A stretch of DNA of 42,380 nucleotides from Oscillospiraceae bacterium (GTDB lineage Bacteria > Bacillota > Clostridia > Oscillospirales > Oscillospiraceae). A program made the translations under genes and the position numbers. Below, piece after piece: positions 1 through 7,732 of this stretch (position 1 is the first letter of the stretch; the number at the start of each line of letters is the position of its first letter). Location: the NCBI GenBank assembly GCA_017447645.1, contig JAFSNA010000126.1, positions 1-42,380 of the forward strand, given 5' to 3'. The notes under the pieces are model-generated. The model saw nothing but the letters and a program-made list of their open reading frames with translations. It was not told where the DNA came from and ran no database searches.

Positions 1-26
1 CCTCGCGGGAGATAACGACAATATTC

Positions 27-35
27 AGTTTTCAA
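27..35 (-). promoter_or_regulatory. boxA-like element in a leader running off the left edge
   Basis: On the minus strand this reads TTGAAAACT, followed by GAATA. It matches the core of the boxA-type antitermination element known from Bacillota rRNA leaders and 16S-23S spacers. It lies about 48 bases downstream of the start expected from the promoter at 90-118. That suggests an rRNA operon begins just left of the window, but no rRNA sequence is visible here. Confidence 0.4.
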
Positions 36-89
36 GACCGCCCCGTTATGTCCTGTTGCGGTGTGCGGGAAGCCTCCGTGTGCCTGTTT

Positions 90-118
90 GTTATATCATA
101 TCGTCCCGGGGCTGTCAA
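90..118 (-). promoter_or_regulatory. sigma-A promoter pointing left, out of the window
   Basis: On the minus strand, -35 TTGACA (118-113), a 17 bp spacer and -10 TATAAC (95-90) make a near-consensus promoter. Transcription would start near position 83 and leave the window. It lies just past the end of the smr gene, so it serves an unseen gene to the left rather than anything annotated here. Confidence 0.7.
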
Positions 119-142
119 CGAGAACGCCGCGGCGAAGCGCGG

Positions 143-385
143 CTAAAACTCCCGCAGCACCAAATCGGTCTGGCCCTGATTGAGCCCAGGCTCGACGCGC
201 AGGACCTTCGGGTGCGCGCCATAGCGGGCGCGGATGCCGTCGCGCAGGGCCGTGCCGCCGCGGTAGCCGTGGACCACGCGGATGCGGTAGGCGCCGCCCG
301 CGCGGCGCAGCGCCGCGTCGACCGCGATCTGCGCCTGATACAGCGTCATACCGTGGACGTCCAGTTCGATAATGCTCCCGCTCAC
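143..385 (-). CDS. Smr domain protein (stand-alone, MutS2 C-terminal type)
   Basis: This 80-residue protein is essentially one Smr domain. The LDVHGM motif sits at residues 8-13 and a glycine-rich VVHGYRGGTALR segment at 37-48, which is the usual two-part signature of the fold. Stand-alone Smr proteins bind or nick nucleic acid, and MutS2-type Smr domains act in recombination control and ribosome rescue; which applies here is unknown. Its ATG overlaps the ogt stop codon by four bases (ATGA), so it is translationally coupled as the last gene of the plsC-SDR-ogt-smr operon. A GC-rich inverted repeat (126-143) covers the stop codon and may help termination. Confidence 0.85.
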   Translation of the reverse strand: MSGSIIELDVHGMTLYQAQIAVDAALRRAGGAYRIRVVHGYRGGTALRDGIRARYGAHPKVLRVEPGLNQGQTDLVLREF

Positions 386-876
386 CTTGCGCCCCTTTCG
401 ATTTCCAGCAGTTTTCTTTTACGGTCCGTGCCGCCTGCGTAGCCCGTCAGCGAGCCGTCCGCGCCAACGACGCGGTGGCAGGGCACGAGGATCGAAACGG
501 GATTGCGCCCCACAGCGCCGCCGACGGCGCGCGCCGAACAGGGCCTGCCGCGGTGGGCAGCGAGCATGTCCGCCAACGTGCCGTAGCTGACCGTCTCCCC
601 ATAGGGGATCTCTCGCAGCAGCTCCCATACCGCGCGCTGAAAGGCCGTCCCGTCCGGATGCAGCGGCACGTCTGTCTCCGGCCGCTCCCCGGCAAAATAC
701 GCCCGCAGCCACGCGCGCGTTTTTTCAAACACGCTCAGCTCCGGCCTCTCCTCCGCCTCCGGCAGCGCCGGATAATATCGCTGTCCCTCGAAATACAGCC
801 CGCAGAGAGCTTCGCCGTCGCTGACGAGCAGCAGCTCGCCGAGCGGCGAGGGAACATGCGCGGTACAGGTCTTCAT
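382..876 (-). CDS. ogt: methylated-DNA--[protein]-cysteine S-methyltransferase
   Basis: This 164-residue suicide DNA-repair enzyme moves the alkyl group from O6-alkylguanine or O4-alkylthymine onto its own cysteine. The PCHRVVG active-site motif is present, with the acceptor Cys at about residue 133. It is preceded by the helix-turn-helix region (IPYGETVSYGTLA) and followed by the conserved GYAGG stretch. Length is normal for the Ogt type without an Ada regulatory domain. Its start codon shares one base with the stop of the SDR gene (TGATG) and its stop overlaps the smr start, so it is the third gene of a coupled four-gene operon. Confidence 0.95.
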   Translation of the reverse strand: MKTCTAHVPSPLGELLLVSDGEALCGLYFEGQRYYPALPEAEERPELSVFEKTRAWLRAYFAGERPETDVPLHPDGTAFQRAVWELLREIPYGETVSYGTLADMLAAHRGRPCSARAVGGAVGRNPVSILVPCHRVVGADGSLTGYAGGTDRKRKLLEIERGAR

Positions 877-1607
877 CAGATGATGAACCCGCCGTCGCAG
901 CCGAGCACCTGGCCGGTGGTATAGCTCGCCTCCTCGGCGAGGAAGCGGATCGCCCTGGCGATCTCCTCCGGCGTGCCGAGACGGCCCATCGGGATGACAT
1001 CCTTTGCCAGCATGTCCAGCGTCTCCTGTCCCAGCACCTTGACCATGTCGGTGTCGATGACGCCGGGGGCGACGCAGGTGACGCGGATGCCGCTGGGCGC
1101 GAGCTCCGCGGCGAGAGAGCGCGTCAGACCGATGATCGCATGCTTGGTGGCGGAATAGGCGGTTTCACAGCTTGCGCCGTGGCTGCCCCAGATGGAGCTG
1201 ACATTGACGATGCAGCCCGCGTGCTCGTGCAGCATGTGTCCAAGCACCGCCTGGATGCAGTTGACGCATCCGCCGAGATTGACGGCGAAAATGCGCTGCC
1301 AGAACTCCGGCGTGATGTCCTGAAACTGACGCTGTTCGGCAATACCGGCGTTGTTGACCAGCAGCGTCACATAGCCGAGTTCCCGCTCGACGCGGCGTAC
1401 CATCGCTTCCACCGCCGCGGCGTCGGAAACGTCGGACTGCTGCGCGATGACCGCGCGGCCCTCGCCGCGCAGCCGGGCGGCCAGCGCCTCGGCCTTGTCC
1501 TCGCGCTCGATATAGTTGATGCATACGGCGTAGCCCGCGTCGGACAGCTCCCGCGCGGCTGCGGCGCCGATGCCGCGGGACGAGCCCGTGATCAGGGCGA
1601 CCTTCAT
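876..1607 (-). CDS. SDR family reductase (FabG-like; possible EF-P 5-aminopentanone reductase)
   Basis: This 243-residue classical short-chain dehydrogenase/reductase has the cofactor loop TGSSRGIG at 7-14, the NNAG motif at 85-88, and catalytic Ser138, Tyr151 and Lys155 (YSATK). It ends with the GCDGGF segment typical of FabG-like enzymes, so NADPH-dependent keto-group reduction is expected. Two readings are open. One is a 3-oxoacyl-ACP reductase, supported by the overlapping plsC gene. The other is the YmfI-type reductase that acts on modified elongation factor P, supported by the YmfF/YmfH-like pair elsewhere in the window. No fab or efp gene is adjacent. The start overlaps the plsC stop (ATGA). 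Confidence 0.85.
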   Translation of the reverse strand: MKVALITGSSRGIGAAAARELSDAGYAVCINYIEREDKAEALAARLRGEGRAVIAQQSDVSDAAAVEAMVRRVERELGYVTLLVNNAGIAEQRQFQDITPEFWQRIFAVNLGGCVNCIQAVLGHMLHEHAGCIVNVSSIWGSHGASCETAYSATKHAIIGLTRSLAAELAPSGIRVTCVAPGVIDTDMVKVLGQETLDMLAKDVIPMGRLGTPEEIARAIRFLAEEASYTTGQVLGCDGGFII

Positions 1608-2425
1608 GCCTCTCCCTCCCTTTGTTTGAGCGCGGCGGCGATCTCCTCGCGCGCGCGGTCGGAAAGCGCGGCCGTCGTCTCGGCGCGCACCTCTTCGGCC
1701 GGGATGACCTCAAGGATGTCGATATACACGTCCGTGCGGCGGCGCAGGATGTTCTTCTTCACCAGATCCGTGCCGCTGACGGCGGCCACGGCGATCGGCA
1801 CGTTCGCCCGCTGGGCGATCTTGAACGAGCCGTGGTGGAAGGGCAGCAGCTCGCGCGTTTTGCTGCGGGTGCCCTCGGGATAGATGCAGATGCTGCACAG
1901 ATCCCGTTTGAGATAGTCCGCCGCGCAGAGGATCGTTTTGAGCGCTTCGCGGTCGTTCTCCCGATTGACGGGCAGAAAGCAGGCGCCCGCGGCGATGGAA
2001 CCGAGAACGGGCAGCTTCATGTTGGAAGGCTTGGAGATATATGCAAGGTTATAGTCTCGCATCGCGTGGAACAGGGCCAGAGGGTCGAAGAGCGAGCGGT
2101 GGTTTGCCACGAACAGGAAGCGGCCGTCCTTCGGCAGCTTGTCCAGACCGCTGACGTGCGTGCGCACGTTGCAGTAGAAGCAGCACATCTCGCCTCCGCA
2201 GGCGATATAGCCGCGGCAGAGCGGGTTTTGCTTTTTCCTCGGCCAGCTCGTGTCGATGAACAGACTCACCACGGCAGCAGAAAGCACGTACAGCAGGGAG
2301 AAGCCGAGAAAGGCCAGCACGAAGGCCGCCGCGCACTTCCACAGCTCCGCGGCGCCGAGGCGTGCGAAAAAGCCGTACGCGGCGGCGGCAAGTAAAGAGA
2401 GGATCGCGATGATGCTCATCAGCAT
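1604..2425 (-). CDS. plsC: 1-acyl-sn-glycerol-3-phosphate acyltransferase (PlsC family)
   Basis: This 273-residue membrane enzyme should transfer an acyl chain to lysophosphatidic acid to form phosphatidic acid. Two N-terminal hydrophobic segments (about 4-20 and 32-58) precede the acyltransferase domain. That domain has the catalytic NHRSLFD box (His109, Asp114), the FLPVNR block near 150-155 and the acceptor-binding EGTR box at 184-187. The ATG at 2425 is chosen because AAGGAG lies eight bases upstream. The reading frame stays open much further, but only because it runs antisense through glpK. A TTGAAA-17-TATAGT promoter lies upstream. It is the first gene of the overlapping plsC-SDR-ogt-smr operon. 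Confidence 0.9.
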   Translation of the reverse strand: MLMSIIAILSLLAAAAYGFFARLGAAELWKCAAAFVLAFLGFSLLYVLSAAVVSLFIDTSWPRKKQNPLCRGYIACGGEMCCFYCNVRTHVSGLDKLPKDGRFLFVANHRSLFDPLALFHAMRDYNLAYISKPSNMKLPVLGSIAAGACFLPVNRENDREALKTILCAADYLKRDLCSICIYPEGTRSKTRELLPFHHGSFKIAQRANVPIAVAAVSGTDLVKKNILRRRTDVYIDILEVIPAEEVRAETTAALSDRAREEIAAALKQREGEA

Positions 2426-2461
2426 GGCGAAGACTCCTTTTGTGAACGTGATAACAGTATT

Positions 2462-2490
2462 ACTATATACCTCCCTTCGGCCCTTTTCAA
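2462..2490 (-). promoter_or_regulatory. sigma-A promoter for the plsC operon
   Basis: On the minus strand, -35 TTGAAA (2490-2485), a 17 bp spacer and -10 TATAGT (2467-2462). The start site would fall about 30 bases before the plsC ATG. Confidence 0.7.
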
Positions 2491-2561
2491 AGGCTTTTTC
2501 GTTTTCTTTACAAATTCTTTGAATTATCCCGGCGGGCGCGTCCGGGCGCGTCAAGTTTCCG

Positions 2562-2590
2562 TTGCAAGTTGACCGATTTCGTACTAAAAT
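2562..2590 (+). promoter_or_regulatory. probable sigma-A promoter for glpK
   Basis: TTGCAA (2562-2567), 17 bp, TAAAAT (2585-2590). An overlapping alternative is TTGACC (2569-2574), 18 bp, TTATAT (2593-2598). Either would leave a leader of about 30-40 bases before the ATG. I see no clear palindromic operator or riboswitch. Confidence 0.5.
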
Positions 2591-2638
2591 GCTTATATGG
2601 AAATTATATGCGCAAAAAACAGGTAAAGGAGCGACAGC

Positions 2639-4141
<1,503 letters not shown>

Positions 4142-4251
4142 CCCTCATCCGGCGCTGCGCGCCATCTTCCCCCGAGGGAAGGCTTTGCCTTTCGCGGCTT
4201 CCATGGCTTCCCCCGGGGGAAGCTGTCGAGCGTCAGCGAGACTGATGAGGG
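4142..4251. repeat. palindromic multi-hairpin repeat with 8-bp terminal inverted repeats
   Basis: A 110-base element begins on the base after the glpK stop. It is bounded by CCCTCATC (4142-4149) and its exact complement GATGAGGG (4244-4251). Inside are three hairpins: GGCGC/GCGCC (4151-4163), CTTCCC/GGGAAG (4166-4181), and a perfect 18-base palindrome at 4206-4223. From memory, this resembles dispersed palindromic repeats of gut Clostridia that often sit beside DUF559 genes, as here. It is the only copy I find in the window. It may also end glpK transcription, although no long T-run follows any hairpin. Confidence 0.75.
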
Positions 4252-4273
4252 ATCGTTCATTGGAGTGCCGGAC

Positions 4274-4627
4274 ATGCCGTACAGCAATCCTTCTCTGACC
4301 GGAAACGCACAGCGCCTGCGGCGGCAGATGACCCGCGAAGAGCGCCGTCTGTGGTATGATTTTCTCAAGTCTCTCCCCGTGACATTCAACCGTCAAAAGG
4401 TGATCGGACGCTATATTGCGGATTTCTACTGCTTTTCAGCCAAGCTCGTGATCGAGCTGGACGGCTCCGGGCACTATGAAGCCGAGGGCGCCGCGTCTGA
4501 CCGCGAGCGCGATGCCTTTCTGCGTTCTCTCGGTTTGACCGTTCTTCGCTATTCCAACGCCGAGATCAGCAATAACTTCCGCGGCGTATGCGAGGATATC
4601 CTCCTTCATCTTTCCTCGGCGGAATAA
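4274..4627 (+). CDS. DUF559 endonuclease-domain protein
   Basis: This 117-residue protein is a single DUF559 domain, a Vsr-like member of the PD-(D/E)XK nuclease superfamily. The landmarks are RLRRQMTREERRLWYDF near the N-terminus, RQKVIGRYIADFYC with a candidate metal-binding Asp, and LVIELDGSGHYE with the E-x-D pair. No DNA target or partner is known for such short stand-alone proteins. I chose the ATG at 4274, which has GGAG eight bases upstream; an in-frame GTG at 4265 is too close to that site. The gene starts 22 bases after the palindromic repeat, and the two may form a unit. The next gene begins 22 bases downstream. Confidence 0.85.
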   Translation: MPYSNPSLTGNAQRLRRQMTREERRLWYDFLKSLPVTFNRQKVIGRYIADFYCFSAKLVIELDGSGHYEAEGAASDRERDAFLRSLGLTVLRYSNAEISNNFRGVCEDILLHLSSAE

Positions 4628-4649
4628 CAACACCAAAAGGAAAAACAAC

Positions 4650-5465
4650 ATGGACTACACCAAACTGAAAAACTGCGAGCTGTTCCTCTTTGATATGGAC
4701 GGCACCCTGTATCTGGGCGACGAGGTCTACGACGGCGCGCGCGAGCTGATGTTCGATTTTCCGCGCATGGGGAAGCGGTATATCTACCTCACGAACAACT
4801 CCTCCCGCGCGGGCGAGGATTATATCCACCGTCTGCGCCGCCTGGGCTTTCCCTGTGAGCGGGAGAACGTCTTCACCTCCGGCATGGCCACGGGGATGTA
4901 CCTCAATCAGCGCCACCCGGGCGCGAACGTGTACCTCGCCGGAACGAAGGCCTTCCACCGCGAGCTTTTAAGCTACGGCATCCGGCTGGTCAACGACGAT
5001 CTGGGCCATACCGAGGCCGATCTCGTCGATGTGGTCGTCCAGGGCTTTGACACCGAGCTGGTCTACGAAAAGCTCGACCGGGCCTGCCACTTCCTGCGCC
5101 GCGGCGCGGTCTTCATCGCCGCCAACCCCGACTGGGTCTGCCCGATGCCGGCCGACGAGGTCCTGCCGGACTGCGGCAGCATCTGCGCGCTGCTGACGGC
5201 CTCCTCCGGGCGCGAGCCGACCTTCATCGGCAAGCCCAACCGCAACATGGTCGACGTGATCAGCGCGATGACGGGCGTGCCGAACGAGAAGATCTGCTGC
5301 GTGGGCGACCGGCTCTACACCGATATTGCCGTGGCGCAGAACGCCGGCGCGGTCAGCGTGCTGGTGCTCTCGGGCGAGACCTCGCCGGAGATGGCCGCGG
5401 CCGCCGAGAGGCAGCCGGACTACACGCTCCCCAGCGTCAGGGAGCTTCACGAGATCATCCGATAA
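4650..5465 (+). CDS. HAD-IIA family hydrolase (NagD-like phosphatase)
   Basis: This 271-residue haloacid dehalogenase-superfamily phosphatase has the nucleophile motif DMDGT at 15-19, motif II in TNNSS, the GKPN lysine motif and the acidic motif VGDRLYTDI. The order and spacing fit the C2-capped HAD-IIA group (NagD, pyridoxal or glycerol-phosphate phosphatases, AraL). The substrate cannot be read from sequence; a sugar phosphate, nucleotide or glycerol phosphate is plausible. AAAAGGAAAAA precedes the ATG, which follows the DUF559 gene by 22 bases, so the two are probably cotranscribed. A strong inverted repeat separates it from the next gene. Confidence 0.92.
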   Translation: MDYTKLKNCELFLFDMDGTLYLGDEVYDGARELMFDFPRMGKRYIYLTNNSSRAGEDYIHRLRRLGFPCERENVFTSGMATGMYLNQRHPGANVYLAGTKAFHRELLSYGIRLVNDDLGHTEADLVDVVVQGFDTELVYEKLDRACHFLRRGAVFIAANPDWVCPMPADEVLPDCGSICALLTASSGREPTFIGKPNRNMVDVISAMTGVPNEKICCVGDRLYTDIAVAQNAGAVSVLVLSGETSPEMAAAAERQPDYTLPSVRELHEIIR

Positions 5466-5481
5466 ACGCCTCCGACGGATA

Positions 5482-5512
5482 CACGCCCCGGGCTTTCATG
5501 CTCCGGGGCGTG
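5482..5512 (+). terminator. hairpin after the HAD hydrolase gene
   Basis: CACGCCCCGG (5482-5491) pairs perfectly with CCGGGGCGTG (5503-5512) around an 11-base loop. Only a short mixed A/T stretch follows, so this could be a weak terminator or an mRNA-processing hairpin between the HAD and PMT genes. Confidence 0.5.
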
Positions 5513-5537
5513 ATATTTGAAAAAGGAAAGCCGCCTT

Positions 5538-7367
5538 ATGAAAATCACCGTTCTCTTCCCCGTTCTGACCGCGCTGCTGATCTCCGCGTTCTATCTTTTC
5601 CTGCCGCCGCTGCCGTCCTCCGCCGGGGAAATGCTCAAAGAAAAAAGGACCCGCGGCCGAAAGGCCGAGCCGATACAGCCGCGCCCCGCGGCGCAACGCG
5701 GCGAGCGCGTCGCCGTCGTGCTCGTCACGCTGCTCTACGCGCTCACAGCCTTTTCCCACCTCGGGGATACCCGCGCGCCGCAGAGCTTCCACGTCTTTTC
5801 CGAAGGCGAGAGCCTGACGCTCGAGCTGAAAGAGGAGAGCGAGCTCTCCCGCGCGATGGCCTATTCCCTCCTCGGCACGGGCAGCTTTTCCCTCTCTCTC
5901 TCCGCGGACGGAGAGAGCTGGACGGAGGCCGCCGGACTCGAGCAGGACTACATCGCCCTGCTCAAATGGCATGAGATTTCTCTCTCCGGCCGCGCGCGCT
6001 ATCTGCGTCTCACGGCGCACGGCAGCCCCGAACTCGGCGAGCTGACGCTCTATGACGAAAACGGCGCGGCCCTGCCCTGGAAAAGCTCCGGCGAGCTGTG
6101 CGACGAGCAGGCGCTGACGCCGGAGCGGCCGGGCTTCCTCAACTCCAGTTACTTCGACGAGATCTACCATGCCCGCACGGCGCTGGAGCATCTGCGCGGC
6201 GTCTGGCCCTACGAGATCACCCATCCCCCGCTCGGCAAGCTCCTCATCGCCCTGGGGATCTCCCTTTTCGGCATGACGCCCTTCGGCTGGCGCTTTTCCG
6301 GCACGCTCTTCGGCGTGCTGATGCTGCCGCTCGTCTACGCCTTTGCGCGGCGTCTCTTCGGCCGCGGCAGCGTTCCGGTCTGCTGCATGCTGCTGCTTGC
6401 GGCGGATTTCATGCACTTCAACCAGACCCGCATCGCGACGATCGACACCTACGGCGTGTTCTTCACGCTGGGCATGTATTATTTCCTGTACTGCTGGCTC
6501 TTCCCGCAGGCGGAGGGCGCCTCCCCCGCCCGCGCGGAGGGAACGACGCGCGATCTCGCGCTCGCCGGGCTTTTCTTCGGGCTCGGCGCGGCCAGCAAAT
6601 GGACCTGCCTCTACGCCGGCGCGGGGCTCGGTCTGATCTGGGCGCTGCACTGGATCGGCCGCTTTTCGCGGGAAAGGGGCCGGGCGCTGCGGCCCTTCGG
6701 CCGCAACGTCGTGCTGTGCCTGGTGTTCTTTGTGCTCGTCCCCGCGCTGATCTATTATCTCTCCTACTATCCCTACGGGATCGGATACGGCCTCAAGGGC
6801 GGAGCGGGGATGTACTTCACGCGCGACTATGCGAAGATCGTGCTGAGCAACCAGGGCTACATGTTCCGCTACCACAGCGGCGTGAGCGCGACGCACCCCT
6901 ATTCCTCGCGCTGGTATCAGTGGATGCTGGACATCCGCCCGATCCTCTATTATCTCGACTACAAGGGCTCGCTGCGCTCGAGCTTCGGCGCTCTCGTCAA
7001 TCCCGTGCTGTGCTGGGCGGGGCTGATCGCGCTGGGCGTTCTGGGCTGGTGCGCCTTCGCGCGGCGCGACCGCAAAGCGCTGTTCCTGCTGCTGGGCTAT
7101 CTGGCGCAGCTTCTCCCCTGGGTCTTCATCACGCGCATCACCTTTGAATACCACTACTTCCCCTGCTCCGTCTTCCTGGTGCTGACGCTGGGCTATGTTT
7201 TCGAGCTGATGCGCGAGAGTGCGAGGAACTGGCGCGTCCCGGTCTGGGGGCTCACGGCGCTTCAGACCGCGGTCTTCGCTCTCTTCTACCCTCAGCTCTG
7301 GGGGGCGGAGCTGAACACAAAGACCGCCTCGCTGCTGTATCGCTGGCTGCCGACCTGGCCTTTCTGA
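5538..7367 (+). CDS. phospholipid carrier-dependent glycosyltransferase (PMT family, GT39-like)
   Basis: This 609-residue polytopic membrane protein resembles bacterial protein O-mannosyltransferases, which move a sugar from a polyprenyl-phosphate donor to an extracytoplasmic acceptor. The first-loop signature FDEIYHARTA with the catalytic Asp-Glu pair is near residue 206, followed by the conserved THPPLGKLLI segment. Many hydrophobic helices follow, with KWTCLYAG and FTRDYAKI-type PMT motifs and a C-terminal HYFPC helix bundle. Between the second helix (about 60-77) and the catalytic loop lies a beta-rich segment (about 85-190) that looks like an F5/8C (discoidin)-type domain. The ATG at 5538 follows AAAGGAAAG; a TTG at 5517 has no ribosome-binding site. 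The acceptor is unknown. Confidence 0.85.
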   Translation: MKITVLFPVLTALLISAFYLFLPPLPSSAGEMLKEKRTRGRKAEPIQPRPAAQRGERVAVVLVTLLYALTAFSHLGDTRAPQSFHVFSEGESLTLELKEESELSRAMAYSLLGTGSFSLSLSADGESWTEAAGLEQDYIALLKWHEISLSGRARYLRLTAHGSPELGELTLYDENGAALPWKSSGELCDEQALTPERPGFLNSSYFDEIYHARTALEHLRGVWPYEITHPPLGKLLIALGISLFGMTPFGWRFSGTLFGVLMLPLVYAFARRLFGRGSVPVCCMLLLAADFMHFNQTRIATIDTYGVFFTLGMYYFLYCWLFPQAEGASPARAEGTTRDLALAGLFFGLGAASKWTCLYAGAGLGLIWALHWIGRFSRERGRALRPFGRNVVLCLVFFVLVPALIYYLSYYPYGIGYGLKGGAGMYFTRDYAKIVLSNQGYMFRYHSGVSATHPYSSRWYQWMLDIRPILYYLDYKGSLRSSFGALVNPVLCWAGLIALGVLGWCAFARRDRKALFLLLGYLAQLLPWVFITRITFEYHYFPCSVFLVLTLGYVFELMRESARNWRVPVWGLTALQTAVFALFYPQLWGAELNTKTASLLYRWLPTWPF

Positions 7368-7385
7368 CAAATTGGGTCACGGCTC

Positions 7386-7414
7386 TTGCAATTCCGCCGA
7401 AAAAGGAATAGGAT
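7386..7414 (+). promoter_or_regulatory. possible promoter for the zinc-ribbon gene
   Basis: TTGCAA (7386-7391), 17 bp, TAGGAT (7409-7414). The -10 is imperfect. It lies in the short gap between the PMT gene and the zinc-ribbon gene. Confidence 0.35.
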
Positions 7415-7447
7415 AGATACACCGATACTCGACGGGAGGTCCTGAAA

Positions 7448-7681
7448 ATGAAATGTCCCCGCTGCGGAAGTGAAATGACGCTGGACAGCCATCGCAAGTA
7501 CAGCGCCTTTATGTGCTACGAGTGCGGCTACATTGAAGGCCGCAGCAACGACGTCAAGCCCGGCATGAAGAATTATGAGCGCATCAGGTCGCTCAACTAC
7601 AACGAGCTGACGGCCTTTATCTCCTCCGGCCTCGGTGTGGATCCGGCCAAGGTCCACGAGTGGCTGGGAAAAACGACCTGA
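7448..7681 (+). CDS. small zinc-ribbon protein of unknown function
   Basis: This 77-residue protein has an N-terminal zinc ribbon: CPRCG (Cys3, Cys6) and CYECG (Cys23, Cys26), a standard four-cysteine site. The rest is a short, mostly helical tail without recognisable motifs. Such proteins are usually nucleic acid- or protein-binding adaptors, but no partner is visible. A good ribosome-binding site (GGGAGG) precedes the ATG. The gene faces the glycerol-1-phosphate dehydrogenase gene across a strong bidirectional terminator. Confidence 0.75.
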   Translation: MKCPRCGSEMTLDSHRKYSAFMCYECGYIEGRSNDVKPGMKNYERIRSLNYNELTAFISSGLGVDPAKVHEWLGKTT

Positions 7682-7686
7682 AAAAA

Positions 7687-7724
7687 CAAAAACGCCGGAA
7701 CGGAAAACCCGTTCCGGCGTTTTT
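7687..7724. terminator. bidirectional intrinsic terminator
   Basis: A perfect stem CGCCGGAACGG (7693-7703) with CCGTTCCGGCG (7709-7719), flanked by an A-run on the left and a T-run on the right. It therefore works in both directions, between the convergent zinc-ribbon (+) and dehydrogenase (-) genes. Confidence 0.9.
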
Positions 7725-7732
7725 GTTTATCC

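Noticed and set aside
2426..2638. glp-type operator or glycerol-responsive antiterminator upstream of glpK
   Set aside because: No palindromic GlpR-like site or GlpP-type antiterminator/terminator hairpin pair is visible, only promoter boxes.
4265..4273. GTG start for the DUF559 gene, and similar alternative starts (TTG at 5517 and 13367, GTG at 27757 and 33283)
   Set aside because: In each case a Shine-Dalgarno sequence is well spaced to a downstream ATG and too close to, or absent from, the alternative codon.
5496..7370. Minus-strand open frame of about 620 codons opposite the PMT gene
   Set aside because: It is low-complexity Glu/Arg/Gln-rich sequence with no recognisable domain, fully antisense to a membrane protein gene.
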